Below the pieces are notes generated by a model that did no database searches, was not told the DNA's origin, and worked only from the letters and a program-made list of their open reading frames with translations. From Carpediemonas membranifera (taxonomy: Eukaryota > Fornicata): a DNA stretch of 64,000 bases. The stretch spans positions 62,001 to 126,000 of the forward strand of contig JAHDYR010000035.1 in the NCBI GenBank assembly GCA_019828565.1, given 5' to 3'. Position 1 is the first letter of the stretch. Each line of letters opens with the position of its first letter. Of the stretch, positions 30,030 through 40,272 are shown piece by piece. The position numbers and the translations under genes are program-made.

Positions 30030-32594
30030 ATGCGTTTCGAGAACTGGGAAGTCGTCATCACCTATGGGGCGGACAGTTCTCTTGGATCTATCATCACCGC
30101 TGTCTTAGACGAGTTTCTGCTCCGAAACCGCGACAAATCGTTTCGTTTAGACAGCAAGGAGCAGTGCTTGCGCATTCTCCGAGATTTCCTGACGTCATGT
30201 CCACTGAGGGTGACACATAGTGATGCTACGTTACGTAGTGCAGTCGTTAATGCTGATTGGAGCGCATTGATGAGGAATCACAGCACTGCTCATGTGACTG
30301 TTACGCGAGTCGACAACGAGGCGAAGACGAAGAGCCTATACACGGCCATGGCAATTATCTGTGCCGTCGAGTTAGGGAAGAATCGCTACGACCGACTCCG
30401 CCATGCATTTGTTTCAATGGCCTCCGACATGGGAGTTCGCCTTGGAATTCACACTCCACCGGTGGTAGACAGTCTCCAGAATCTTGGGTATGACCTGCTG
30501 TCCATCCCAGCCATACGATCTGTTATATCAGACCCAACACTGATCGAGGACGTCAACGCGTTCACTCCTGAGCAGCCCGATGTCTCTGGGCGTGATGGGG
30601 TGTCTAACCAAGAGCTTCAATGTCAAGCAGGAGCCGGTTTCACGCGTAGCGTGGAAGTCGCGGAGGCTTTTTACGTCCTATATGACCCAACCACCCACAC
30701 CGACCTGCAAGAGACTCTCGATGAACACGACTGCCTCTTCGCTCACCACTTCGAGAAGATATCGGGGGAGTCACGGCTATACATTTCGCATGATGATCCA
30801 TCCAAGCTGCCGGAGATTCAGAGATTATGCCGGAACATGGGCATCATTCCGCGTGGAACAAAGAAATCTCACCGGATGGTGATCAGCGCTCTGTCCTATG
30901 ACCCTGTCGCCCAGATTAAGTTCATGCTGAAGTTCCCCGACCGAGTTCAGCGCGATATCAAGTCAAGCAAGTTCGTTCAATCCGTCACTATTAACCCGGA
31001 GAGCCGACAGGAGGCTTATGGTCTTGAGATGCTCCTATGGTTTGATGGATATCGGGCCGACTGTACGGCGGTCAAATATCGCATAATTGATCGCGAGGGA
31101 GCAGCCCTACCACAGAAGATTACCCCACCCATGACGCTTCTTACATTTCAGGGCACAGAGAAGCTCATTCCTTCGTTCTTTGATGATGTACAGCGGCTAA
31201 TGAACAAGCTCATTGGTATCCCCTTCGCATGTGGTGACAGTTCGTTGCTCCCACGCAGCCGTGTTGTCATCAGCCTGCTCGGGATCTGCGGCGATCACAA
31301 AGCGTTGCAGATTGTTAGTGGCGTCAAGCGGGGACGATACTACCGCTCTCCATTCTCCTCCCTACACATGGGAAAGGTCGCAAGCGACCCGTTTGCCAAT
31401 CGTTGCGATCGCTGGACAATCGCAGATAGCATCCGTCTTCGTGACGCTGGTGGCGTGAAAGACATGACACGGTTTGGGTCCCGCGATGGTCACCGAGATG
31501 TCTGCTGTCTGACCTATGCCAACGAGATAGATGGCCCACTTCACGTGCTCACAAAGTACGCTGATGTCACGTTCATTCCACCTGTCATGCATGTGAGTCA
31601 CTATCTTATGAAGGACTTCTGGACGCTGCTTGGCCTTGTCAAGGTTCAACACGCTGGTCAGAACGTGCACACACTTGAGCAGATTGAAAAGCTGTTCACG
31701 CGGACAACTGGCTGCAACGAGCAGAGCTGGAACAGACGAAAGCTCGCGACACTAGTCAACGAGCACCTTGAGGAGTTTGACCAGTCACTCCAGCCCTTCA
31801 TACTCCTTACAGCCAAGTTACAGGCGTTGTATTACTCCTCTGACCACGTGACACACCAGACAATCGCTTTCCATCACGCGGCGTCCTTTTCTACGTTCAT
31901 CATGTTCCATGTCTTGACGTTGTTCTATGACCTTCCATCGAGTCGCTCCTCGGTTGCTACGACGCTCAATGATGGTCTCAGACTGACTTACTCTCCCAAG
32001 TTTACCGGCTCGCTATATCTGAATGCAGTGGTGTCAGTTCTGCCCAAGGTTCACTCGAAACTGCGGCTTCCGATGTTCTATTTGCTTGAGGAGTACTTCG
32101 AACGTGATTTCCTCATCAATGCCCAGTTGCGAGTGGACAAGCATCGATCTTGGGTTCTCGGCTTCCTGGCTCAGAAGACAATGGTCGGTCGTGTCCTTGC
32201 TCACTACACCCGCCGTGGCTCATCGAGAAAGCATGGTATGGTGTTGCCGATTGCAAGGCAGTGTAAGTCTGTCACATTCTGCTCGTGTCTATTTGATGCC
32301 GACCGGTGTGCCGCCTGGAGAAATCGTCTATTAACTAAGGTACCCAACTGGGATAGGGAGGCGAGCCAACAGTCGCTGAATGCGCTGTTTAGTGGATGGG
32401 TCAAGGGTATCTGTGAGGAGCCGGAGGAGATCCGGGAACTCATCACTGTTGACGAGACAGCCAAGACGATTTGTGTAAGGACGGCGGACAGTGGTCTGGA
32501 TGAGACTCTCTGCATCTGCAATCTGTGCAACAGTGAGCAGCGAGCGGAGGAGCTGATGAGGAGGACTGGGCACAATCTTCGCCCGAGAAGATAG
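30030..32594 (+). CDS. Large unbroken protein, possible Tnp2/KDZ-type transposase
   Basis: 854 residues in one intact frame, among the longest unbroken frames in the window. The central part VVISLLGICGDHKALQIVSG recalls the conserved block of CACTA/Tnp2- and Plavaka/KDZ-type transposases, where a D lies in a 'GD--A---L-G' context before a cysteine pair. Downstream, HVSHYLMKDFWTLLGLV resembles the 'H---E---K-LW-LL' block of the same proteins. The usual Cys pair after the G is not present. The C-terminus has LCICNLC, a possible zinc pair, then a basic end. No terminal inverted repeats were found nearby. Transposase assignment is tentative; otherwise a conserved protein of unknown function. Confidence 0.45.
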   Translation: MRFENWEVVITYGADSSLGSIITAVLDEFLLRNRDKSFRLDSKEQCLRILRDFLTSCPLRVTHSDATLRSAVVNADWSALMRNHSTAHVTVTRVDNEAKTKSLYTAMAIICAVELGKNRYDRLRHAFVSMASDMGVRLGIHTPPVVDSLQNLGYDLLSIPAIRSVISDPTLIEDVNAFTPEQPDVSGRDGVSNQELQCQAGAGFTRSVEVAEAFYVLYDPTTHTDLQETLDEHDCLFAHHFEKISGESRLYISHDDPSKLPEIQRLCRNMGIIPRGTKKSHRMVISALSYDPVAQIKFMLKFPDRVQRDIKSSKFVQSVTINPESRQEAYGLEMLLWFDGYRADCTAVKYRIIDREGAALPQKITPPMTLLTFQGTEKLIPSFFDDVQRLMNKLIGIPFACGDSSLLPRSRVVISLLGICGDHKALQIVSGVKRGRYYRSPFSSLHMGKVASDPFANRCDRWTIADSIRLRDAGGVKDMTRFGSRDGHRDVCCLTYANEIDGPLHVLTKYADVTFIPPVMHVSHYLMKDFWTLLGLVKVQHAGQNVHTLEQIEKLFTRTTGCNEQSWNRRKLATLVNEHLEEFDQSLQPFILLTAKLQALYYSSDHVTHQTIAFHHAASFSTFIMFHVLTLFYDLPSSRSSVATTLNDGLRLTYSPKFTGSLYLNAVVSVLPKVHSKLRLPMFYLLEEYFERDFLINAQLRVDKHRSWVLGFLAQKTMVGRVLAHYTRRGSSRKHGMVLPIARQCKSVTFCSCLFDADRCAAWRNRLLTKVPNWDREASQQSLNALFSGWVKGICEEPEEIRELITVDETAKTICVRTADSGLDETLCICNLCNSEQRAEELMRRTGHNLRPRR

Positions 32595-32672
32595 ATAGAT
32601 GGATAATCGGAGTATGTATAGAAAGGGTTCTTTATGTTTACACTATCTTCACCAATCTACAGTCAATTACGT

Positions 32673-32834
32673 CTATTGCGAGCGAAGAACAGCTTTCAGT
32701 AAGAAATTTGAGGCAACTGTCAGGTAATTCTTAGTAACGTCGTCGGCAATGGCGTAATAGTCATCCATTTCAGTCAAGTGACTCAGCTTAACGCGCATTT
32801 GCTTGATTTCGGCGATAAACTCGGCCCGCTTCAT
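32673..32834 (-). CDS. Small protein, 53 residues
   Basis: Starts MKRAEFIAEIKQMRVKL and ends KAVLRSQ; predicted helical, unknown function. Support comes from the promoter-like TGCACTTTATG at 32843-32853, 8 bases before the ATG, the same arrangement as at the kinase gene. It is convergent with the 30030 gene, with 78 bases between stop codons. Confidence 0.5.
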   Translation of the reverse strand: MKRAEFIAEIKQMRVKLSHLTEMDDYYAIADDVTKNYLTVASNFLLKAVLRSQ

Positions 32835-32842
32835 TCGTTTGT

Positions 32843-32853
32843 CATAAAGTGCA
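32843..32853 (-). promoter_or_regulatory. TGCACTTTATG motif before the small gene
   Basis: Eight bases upstream of the minus-strand ATG at 32834. Best spaced of the motif copies and close to the kinase-gene version. Confidence 0.45.
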
Positions 32854-33557
32854 TTCCGGCCATATCACAAGTTTTCTTCATCACAAGGCACGCACGGGGG
32901 TGTAAGCGGGACCGAGGCTACCACCACAGCCTCTTCTGAGCCGATGGATACCTTTTGTTGATTTGCCAGAATTGACCAAACGACGAGGAATGCTTGATAT
33001 GCCGCGTATGGATGATTTGAAGAAGAACTGAAGGTGAAAGACAAAGATCATAGAAATACACATCATGCGGCTCACTTTTTGGAGACATTGGAGGTAAATT
33101 AGCTTTTAGGATCGTTTTTCGTTTGCCAGGCAAAGTTTTGAGTGTTTTCTCGAGAATACTCGATGCCGTATGCAATCTTGCTGCTATTTGATGCAGAACA
33201 AAGGTTGTTATGTGACACAGATGTTCTCACTTGCTTTCGGCCTTCTTTGTTGGCGAGCAAAAGCAAACTTCTTTGGGAGCAATTCCCAAAAATCGCATCT
33301 TTACGCACCCAGGAAATTTTATCTCGGCATACTGGACCAGTGGGGGAGGCACGGCAGTCTATCCCGACCCTAGATGAACCATGAGACAGTTTTTCGACGA
33401 GAGTTTGTGCGATGCCACTGACTTCGCGAGTGAAGGTCTTCAGCATGTTGTACGGATGTCTAAACGATGCCTTGTGCAAGTGCAAGGCGTAATACGCTGT
33501 AGTTTAATTGTTTGAGCGCGTTCATTTTTTCTTGCAATCGTCCTTTTTTCATGTATT
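32854..33557. other. Intergenic, nothing supported
   Basis: Two overlapping minus-strand frames (32918-33175, 33099-33485) have no recognisable domain and composition like the flanking DNA; I do not call them. Confidence 0.4.
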
Positions 33558-33613
33558 CCGGGACTTATTCCGGGACTTAAAGTCCCGGTTAAAGTACCAG
33601 AAAAAACAGCATG
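33558..33613 (+). repeat. Junction element copy 2
   Basis: Closely matches the minus strand of 9163-9219: CCGGGACTT words forming a hairpin (CCGGGACT-TAA-AGTCCCGG), then GTTAAAGTACC and CAGCATG. Directly after CAGCATG the gypsy pol frame begins mid-domain, so this is again a breakpoint. Confidence 0.5.
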
Positions 33614-33614
33614 A

Positions 33615-35342
33615 CACAAACAGTTCTCATGGACGCACGAGGCCCAGTCAGCCTTTGATACCATCATATCCCGCCTCACGTCTGCCCCGACTCTTGTACA
33701 CTATAACCCGAGAGCCAAGCTGAAACTCATCACTGACGCGGCCGACTACGGTGTGGGAGGAGTCCTGCTTCAGGACGACAAACCTCTGATGTACCTGTCC
33801 AAAGCACTCACCGGCGCCCAAAAGCGTTGGCCCACGATCGAGAAAGAGATGTATGCGGTAGTTTATTGCCTGTCCAAAGCCGAACGCTATCTCCGCTGGG
33901 CACACTTCACAATTGCCACTGACCACCACAATCTCACTCGAATGCACCAAAGTGCTAACGCCAAGGTGGCAAGATGGAGCCTCCTCCTTGAACAGTTCAG
34001 CTATGACGTGATCCATGTACCAGGTATCGCAAACGGTGCCGCTGATGGACTATCCCGAGTGTGCACAGCCTTGACCAACTCCGAGGAGAACCCACACGCA
34101 GCCTCTATCAAGGAGCACCATACACTCGGCGGCCTACATCTCTCTGTGAACAGAACAGTACAGCAGCTGCGCGCCAATGGCCACGCCTGGCCCAGCATGA
34201 GACAAGCTGTCGCAGATGTCATATCACACTGCCCCGTCTGCCAGAAGACTGTCCCGACCAGACCGATGTCGTCATTTGACCTGACCCTCCAGGCACCATT
34301 CCCTATGGATACACTCTGCATTGATACGATGGGACCCTACCCCATCGACGGCGAGTTCCAACACATCCTAGTTATGGTAGACTTGTTCTCCAGATACGTC
34401 GAGATGACCCCTATCCGATCGAAAACAGCCGAGGAAGCAGCCTCGTGCGTGGTTAATCATTGGTTCCTGCGCCACGGAGTTCCAAGGAGGATTATCACAG
34501 ACAGCGGGTCTCAGTTTAAGAACAACACCTTCGCCAGGCTTTGCGACCGCCATGCCGTCGATCTTCATTTCACCGCACCATACCATCACCAGAGCAATGG
34601 TATTGTGGAGAGAGTTAACCGCGAGATCAACGCTCATATGATTGCGAGGAGATTGGAGATCAAGCATCTTGATCGCTGGTCCCAGCACATCCCTTTCGTG
34701 CAAGCAATACTCAATTCCGCGAGACACGCGTCACTTGGCGTGTCCCCGAACGAGATTGTCTTCGGCCGCGAGCTTGTCCTAGGAAACCCTGCTTCTGATA
34801 CACCTCTCAACCTGAGACGAGCAGCCGAAGCCGCCATAGCCACCGCTAAGTCGAAACAGGCTGAACGTGTACAAGCCGTGCTGTCCCAAGCCACTGGACG
34901 CATCACCCCCACTCTGCCTGAGTACATCCTACTGAGCTATCCATCCTTTAGACCAACCAAGACAGTAGCACGGTACCGTGGCCCACTACGCGTCACCGGG
35001 TATGAGTGCAATGAGTTCAACACCCCTGCAACTCTCATTGTAGAAGACCTGAACACCCACAAGTCACTGCGAGTCCACACCTCCAGATGCCATCCTTTTG
35101 AGCGAGGCTCGTTGACACTGAGGGAGCTGAAGGCCCTAGCCGCGACCGACAGCGACGAGTTCATAGTTTCAGAGGTCTCAGCCCACAGAAAGACCAAGTC
35201 TGGCTATGAGTTTGAAGTGCAATGGGCAGGCTTTGAGCCTGAAGAGGCCTCATGGCTCCCATGGTCCGAGGTTAGATCCCTCGAGGCTATCGACAAGTAC
35301 TTCACTCAGCATCCTGAGCTAGAAGGAAAAATTAAACGCTAA
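33615..35342 (+). pseudogene. 5'-truncated gypsy pol G2: RNase H, integrase, chromodomain
   Basis: The frame is open from the first codon after the junction element, entering in the middle of RNase H (HEAQSAFDTII, LITDAADYGVGG). RNase H continues to LSRVCTALT. The integrase has C-x2-C (CPVCQ) and the DDE core: LCIDTMGPY, IITDSGSQF, HHQSNGIVERVN. A C-terminal chromodomain follows (FIVSEVSAH, YEFEVQWAGFEPEEASWLPW) and ends KIKR. No gag, protease, reverse transcriptase or LTR is seen. The surviving 575 codons have no internal stop or shift, so truncation may be recent. It differs from G1 and G3 in sequence. Confidence 0.85.
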
Positions 35343-36072
35343 CAGCACAGCAATTGCGGTCATTGAGCCTTTCAAAGACACTGATGTTGTTATTTAGATG
35401 TTTCGACAAGGTTTTGAGCCGTCACTTGCAGCTTTCCGCCAACAGAAGGAAAAATCGGCCAGAACTCGCCAACGAAGCGTTGTTGAGGCTCAATAACACG
35501 TGATTTGAAGGTAACATACTGATAGCTGCTTAGTACTACCTTCATTGTACAAATACCGATTCTCATCCCCAAATGCCTCAAAGAATTACGCTACGCATTT
35601 ATGCAAAAGTATAAGCGCAAAGAGAGCTCCAATACCTCCAAAGAAAAAAGAAGAGGGAGGCACTGTTGCTATCATACCCTACCACGGCCATAGATAGCAA
35701 TATCGCAAGATATATTTATAGATACAGAATTAGATACAGATATTTGGTTTCGGCCATTTATGCATATGTGGTCTAAACCCCCTATTAAACACTCTTCGTT
35801 TACGCACTTGCAATTGCCGTACAGCCAACGGGAATTCACTTAGGCCGTATATCGGAGAGGCCATGCGTAATCATCCCACGCAATTGCGGCGCACAGCGCG
35901 CACACTATTGGAGCACTAAGCCACAACCCATAAAATCCATCGAACCGGTGAGCAGTCACAGAGACGCCCGGTACCGCAGCGCGCAAAGAGCCGCTGGGTC
36001 AGCTAGCATTGAGCAGCTGTGTGGACGGCAGGTCCTTGGGTAAGAGTGTATATGTTGTGTGGCCAGCAAAAT
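35343..36072. other. Intergenic, AT-rich
   Basis: No gene recognised. A minus-strand copy of the word AACAACATCA is near 35384. The right end abuts DIRS-A. Confidence 0.4.
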
Positions 36073-36232
36073 CTGGCGTTACATCGCGCTGACAGGTTAC
36101 CTCGGGTAACGGGCCGTGAGCGGAGGGCAATGAGATCGCCTCGCTCCGGCATGGTGATGCGCCGACCAGGCGAGCCGCGCAGTTTATGCGGGCAGAATGG
36201 TAGAAAATTCGGAACATCCAGATCCGACGGCA
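36073..36232 (+). repeat. DIRS-A split repeat A1 (160 bp)
   Basis: Matches A2 at 39754-39913. Contains the hairpin GTTACC-TCG-GGTAAC (36096-36110), GCGCAGTTTATGC (36177-36189) and the gag ATG (36197), so the repeat covers promoter and start of gag. Confidence 0.92.
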
Positions 36233-36726
36233 ACGAGGCTCAATAACCTAGAAGCCACAATCGCTACCATCTCGCAACAGCTTGCAAAGCTTAATCCGCC
36301 TCCTCCGCCGCCCGAGACCGAGCCGCCGAAGGAATCCCAAATTGATTTCTTCCCTGAACAAGATGAAGCGGATATTGACCAAACACTGGCAGAAATGGAT
36401 GCATACGGCGAGCTTCCGACAAAGAGACCACTTAAGGCGGAAGCAAAGTGGCTTCGCCGCGTGATGGTGATCGTCAACGCCCTCGACGACGAGCCGCTCA
36501 AAGCAAGACTCCTGGTGGAACTCCAAGCACGCCGTACCCTTCTGGACCTCAAGGACGACAACTGGTCGGACGCAACCTGCGAACTGTTTCTCGACTTGTT
36601 CAACACGTCCCAGACCAAAACCCCCCGTGCCATCTCCTACTGCGCAGCCAAAGCCAGAGCCAAGGGTAAGAGAAAGGACCAGCCCCCCGAACAAAGGGGG
36701 GGTTTCACAAGAAGCACAAGAAGTAG
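36197..36726 (+). pseudogene. DIRS-A gag-like protein
   Basis: Starts MVENSEHPDP inside repeat A1. A helical region (LNNLEATIATISQQLAKL), a proline tract and an acidic patch precede a conserved block (KAEAKWLRRVMVIVNAL, LLVELQARRTLLDLKDDN). This block is shared with the gags of DIRS-B and DIRS-C, where it reads EADWIERIYRMM and ILLELYARHRSLDIKD. It ends in a Lys/Arg-rich tail; a shift in the G-run near 36700 leads to the likely stop TAG 36724-36726. Presumed nucleic-acid-binding structural protein. Confidence 0.7.
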
Positions 36727-38773
36727 CCCTTGCCACAGATGTTCAGTTCCCGTCAATGAACAAAAAGTGGCCGGTGTGGGCAAGACTCGGTGCCTCCCCC
36801 GAGGTAGTAAGCTGGCTGCGGGATGGCGTCCCTATCCACCTCACCTCTGCGCCCCCTCCACCAGAACCGCAAAGGCGAGTGGACCCCCGCCTACTCCCGA
36901 AGATCGAAGAGCTAGTCGCCAAGGGCGTCCTCTCCCCGTGCCCGATAGACGAACTGCGTCACAGCGCACCCCTGTTCGCGGTGTCGAAGGGCAAAGACGA
37001 TGTCCGCCCCGTGCACGACCTCCGAGCCCTGAACGAGTTGACAGCAGAGCTGAGGGTGTTTCGTCTGTTCGGCATCAGACGGGCGGTCCGCAATCTGCAC
37101 AAGAACGACTACATGATCAAGATAGACCTAGCATCGGGATACCACCAACTTGGCGTCGCCTCGCGAGACTCCCCCCTCCTAGGCGTGGTCCTACCGGACG
37201 GCCGCGCATTCAGGTACAACACACTCGGCTTCGGATGGACAGCGGCGCCGTACGTGTTCCAGAGCACGACCATACAGCTTGCAAAGATCATCGCACACAG
37301 GTTCGGGGTGACCATCGCGGTCTATCTCGACGACTTCTTAGTGTCCCATGCCTCCCCATCGTACCTAGCTTCGGTCACCCCGCAGATCATCGACCTCATG
37401 CTATCGCTGGGGGCGATACCGGGCCTCAACAAGTGCGTCCTCACGCCGACCCAGCAGGTAGACTACCTAGGTGTCCACATAGACACCGCAAGCGAGTCCC
37501 TAAGAATCTCAAAAGACAAGGCCGAGACCTACACGGCCACGATCGCCAAGGCCCTCCGGGTCGGGTCCATCACAGCTTCAGACTGGCAGAAGCTCCTAGG
37601 CCGTCTGTCATTCTTCGCAGGGACCACACAGTTCGCCCGCCTCGCACTCAGACCACTGCAGGCCACCCCTACAACGGAGACCGTCCACCTCTCCAGCCAA
37701 ATCCGCAGGCAGCTGGCGGCGTGGCAAGTCCTCCTCCGCGATCGCCCACCCAAGAGGTTCGCCGAAGCAAGAGCGGACTGGGAAATACGCGATACGCTCC
37801 AGATTTCTGTCACCTCAGACGCATCAACGTCCGGCTGGGGAGCATGCCTGTTCAATGGGGAGAAGGGAGCGGCATCACAGGGTGCCTTCCCCCCTCATCT
37901 CAAGGGGGAACACATTGGCGTCAAGGAGCTCTTCGCGATCGCTCAGGCGATCAATCTCGTGCCCCAGCAGGAGTCACGCTCCTCTCTCACAGTCTTTGCC
38001 GACAACTCAGCTGCCATCAGCTGGGTAAACAGACGGGGATCGCCGAACCTCCCCCAGCCGCACACCAGATCCTACAGGACATCTACAACACGGCAGAAAC
38101 CAAGCGCCTCGACGTCCACTGCTTCCATATTGCCGGACACCTGAACGTCCAGGCGGACAGGCTCTCCAGGTTCGCCAAGCTCGACTGGTCGTCACCCCGA
38201 GAAGTCTTGGAAACCATCATGCGCAAGTGGGGGCCGGTCGAGATCGACGTCACAGCACGCCCCGACAAGGTTCTGGCATTACCAGGCTTTGCAGAACTAG
38301 CCTGGTCAATCCACGACAACGGCTTCCAGATGGACTGGAGGGGAGTCAGGATTTATATAGCTCCTCCTATAGCCCTTCTTGGAGTGACGTGTCGTCGCCT
38401 CCAGACAATACGCGCCTCGACCCAGACTGGGAACCCTCGACACTGGAGATCAGCGGCGATAGTCCTGTGCCCGGACCTCAACTCGCCCGAGGTCCGAGCC
38501 ATCAAACGTTTGACACCCCTCAAGTTGTACCTCAGAGTCCAGGCGAAACACCTCCTGCAGTCCGAGCTAGCCTGGACAGCGACAGACAAGGGCAAGATCC
38601 GCTTCGTGGCGCTTATCCTGAGGACCCGTTCCAAGCCCTCCTCGCTGACGACCGACTATCACATTTCAGAAACGAATCGTCGCGCCGCACAGCAGCGGGC
38701 TGGGTCGCCAAATTCCTCCAATCCCGCAACGCGAGCCACTCACACGCGCAACAGCTCAAAGAGTTCCTTCTGA
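36627..38773 (+). pseudogene. DIRS-A reverse transcriptase, RNase H, methyltransferase-like domain
   Basis: The RT frame shows VHDLRALNEL, MIKIDLASGYHQLGV, GFGWTAAPYVFQ and catalytic YLDD. RNase H begins at TSDASTSGWGACLF with VFADNSAAISWVN. A one-base shift near 38040 moves the remainder into another frame (HIAGHLNVQADRLSRF). Then comes the domain typical of DIRS/PAT elements (WGPVEIDVTARPDK...IYIAPPIALL), where APPI stands in place of a DPPY methyltransferase motif. Domain order matches DIRS/PAT, not LTR elements. Stop at 38771-38773. Confidence 0.82.
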
Positions 38774-39532
38774 CCGAGGGTACCACGTCGGGCCCACAGT
38801 CGATACACAGGAAAGGCTACTGGATTTGCGAGGCCGCCCCACTCGTGTCTGACTGGCGCCCCCCGACCGCTGCCAAGCAGATAATCGCCGCCGCCCGGAA
38901 CGTCGCCTCTGTAGAAGGCCTGACCGGGGGCGCGAAGCCTGTCACGTCCGCGAGAGTCCGCAGGGTCATAGACAGACGTCGGAAGTCACCCCAAGCCTTC
39001 CAGGCCGCCCTCTTTTTCTGCTCTCTGCTTTATCACCGTGAGTAGAGGCGCAGAGATCTTTGGGCTCAGACGAAGAGACGTCGAGTTCGACGCTGATGGC
39101 AATGCCCTCCTTCTGTTCGCGAGAACTAAGACTGCCACAGGCGTCCGCAAGCTGGTACCAAACCAATCGTGGGCCCGCTTTAACCCAGCAAGGGCCCTGA
39201 AGGCATGGGTCCCCACGGCAACGCGCCGCGACGACGACCTCATCTGGCGGGCGATCACCTCAACCGGTGGTATTTCACTATCGAAGCCGCTACCGGCGTC
39301 AACCCTCCGCCACTGGATCCACCAGGCGTACGGCACCGACATTTCGTGGCACTCATTCCGCAAGGGCGCCACCACGGAGTTGGCGGTAGCCCACACGAGT
39401 ACCGAAGTCCTCCTGTCCATGGGGACGTGGGCCTCCACGAAAAGCATGCTGAGATATATGGGCAACGGGGTCCGCACACACCCGGGGGTCCAGGGACACC
39501 TGGCCTCCATCCTTCTCCAACCACCACTTTAA
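38560..39532 (+). pseudogene. DIRS-A tyrosine recombinase
   Basis: Start not fixed; the N-terminal helical domain (FQALLADDRLSHF ... RKGYWICEAAPLVSDW) overlaps the end of the methyltransferase-like frame. A shift near 39025 joins the catalytic domain. VSRGAEIFGL carries the first Arg, WHSFRKGA the His and second Arg, and SMLRYMG the candidate nucleophile Tyr. All four catalytic residues are present. It would integrate a circular DNA intermediate at the CTGGC core suggested by the terminal repeats. Confidence 0.8.
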
Positions 39533-39709
39533 ATCTCTGACGGGAGCTAGTGGCTGGGAGAGCTAGGTAGGGTGGGGCTGACACGCGTTACAACGGCAGA
39601 TGTAAGCCACAACAGACATTCTTTGACGCGGTCTCTCGAGGAGACGGTCGGTTTGGGCTCGCAAGCGTGCCTGCAAGCCATTCCACAATGCTCGTTGCCG
39701 GTGGGATAT

Positions 39710-39758
39710 CCCCGTTGGGTAGAGCAAGTATGTCTAGAGGCTAGGACAGCTAGCTGGC
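39710..39758 (+). repeat. DIRS-A split repeat B1 (49 bp)
   Basis: Identical to B2 (40011-40059); begins CCCCGTTGGG and ends AGCTAGCTGGC. Overlaps A2 by CTGGC. Confidence 0.9.
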
Positions 39759-39913
39759 GTTACATCGCGCTGACAGGTTACCTCGGGTAACGGGCCGTGA
39801 GCGGAGGGCAATGAGATCGCCTCGCTCCGGCATGGTGATGCGCCGACCAGGCGAGCCGCGCAGTTTATGCGGGCAGAATGGTAGAAAATTCGGAACATCC
39901 AGATCCGACGGCA
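39754..39913 (+). repeat. DIRS-A split repeat A2 (160 bp)
   Basis: Second copy of A1 including the gag ATG; after 39913 it diverges and the gag does not continue. Confidence 0.92.
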
Positions 39914-40010
39914 CGATACTGGTCAAGACCGGTATATCCGCCCAGTAGGTAAGCTGGCCGGAGTCCCCTGATCGTTTACACTAGCTCTCTTCTTTAATAA
40001 ACGATCGCCC

Positions 40011-40059
40011 CCCCGTTGGGTAGAGCAAGTATGTCTAGAGGCTAGGACAGCTAGCTGGC
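40011..40059 (+). repeat. DIRS-A split repeat B2 (49 bp)
   Basis: Right terminus of DIRS-A. It ends 39 bases from the 3' end of the tRNA-Gly gene. Confidence 0.9.
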
Positions 40060-40098
40060 TTCTCTGGCGTGCATTTTTGGCACTCGGAAACAAAATCT

Positions 40099-40168
40099 GC
40101 ATCAGCCGGGATTCGAACCCGGGTCCACACGATGGCAACGTGCGATGATACCCCTACACCACTGATGC
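40099..40168 (-). tRNA. tRNA-Gly (anticodon GCC)
   Basis: On the minus strand a 70-base cloverleaf: acceptor stem GCATCAG pairs perfectly with CTGATGC, a D-arm with GGTGTAGGGGTATC (A box-like), anticodon stem CACG/CGTG with loop TTGCCAT giving anticodon GCC, and T-arm CCGGG-TTCGAAT-CCCGG (B box). No intron and no encoded CCA. A T-run (TTTTG, plus strand 40091-40095) just downstream can terminate RNA polymerase III. It lies between DIRS-A and DIRS-B. Confidence 0.95.
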
Positions 40169-40272
40169 TTGAGACGTCAGCTCCGGCGTGAGATAATGGA
40201 GCATGGGCGATGGATCTGCCTGATTCGATTTATTCGAGCCGAACGAATCGGGATCGAATCAATTACGGCCAG

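Larger units (their letters stand above)
36073..40059 (+). mobile_element. DIRS-A: PAT-type tyrosine-recombinase retrotransposon with split direct repeats
   Basis: The coding order is gag, RT-RNase H-methyltransferase-like, tyrosine recombinase, with no integrase. Ends follow the A1 ... B1-A2-B2 scheme: A1 36073-36232 equals A2 39754-39913 (160 bp), and B1 39710-39758 equals B2 40011-40059 (49 bp). B1 and A2 overlap by CTGGC (39754-39758). Joining the right end of B2 to the left end of A1 through CTGGC recreates the internal B1-A2 junction, as expected for a circular intermediate recombined by the element's recombinase. No target duplication is expected for this class. Frames are broken by single-base shifts. 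Confidence 0.9.

Noticed and set aside
32918-33485. Two minus-strand frames between the small gene and the gypsy fragment
   Set aside because: Overlapping frames with no recognisable motif and no promoter-like motif.
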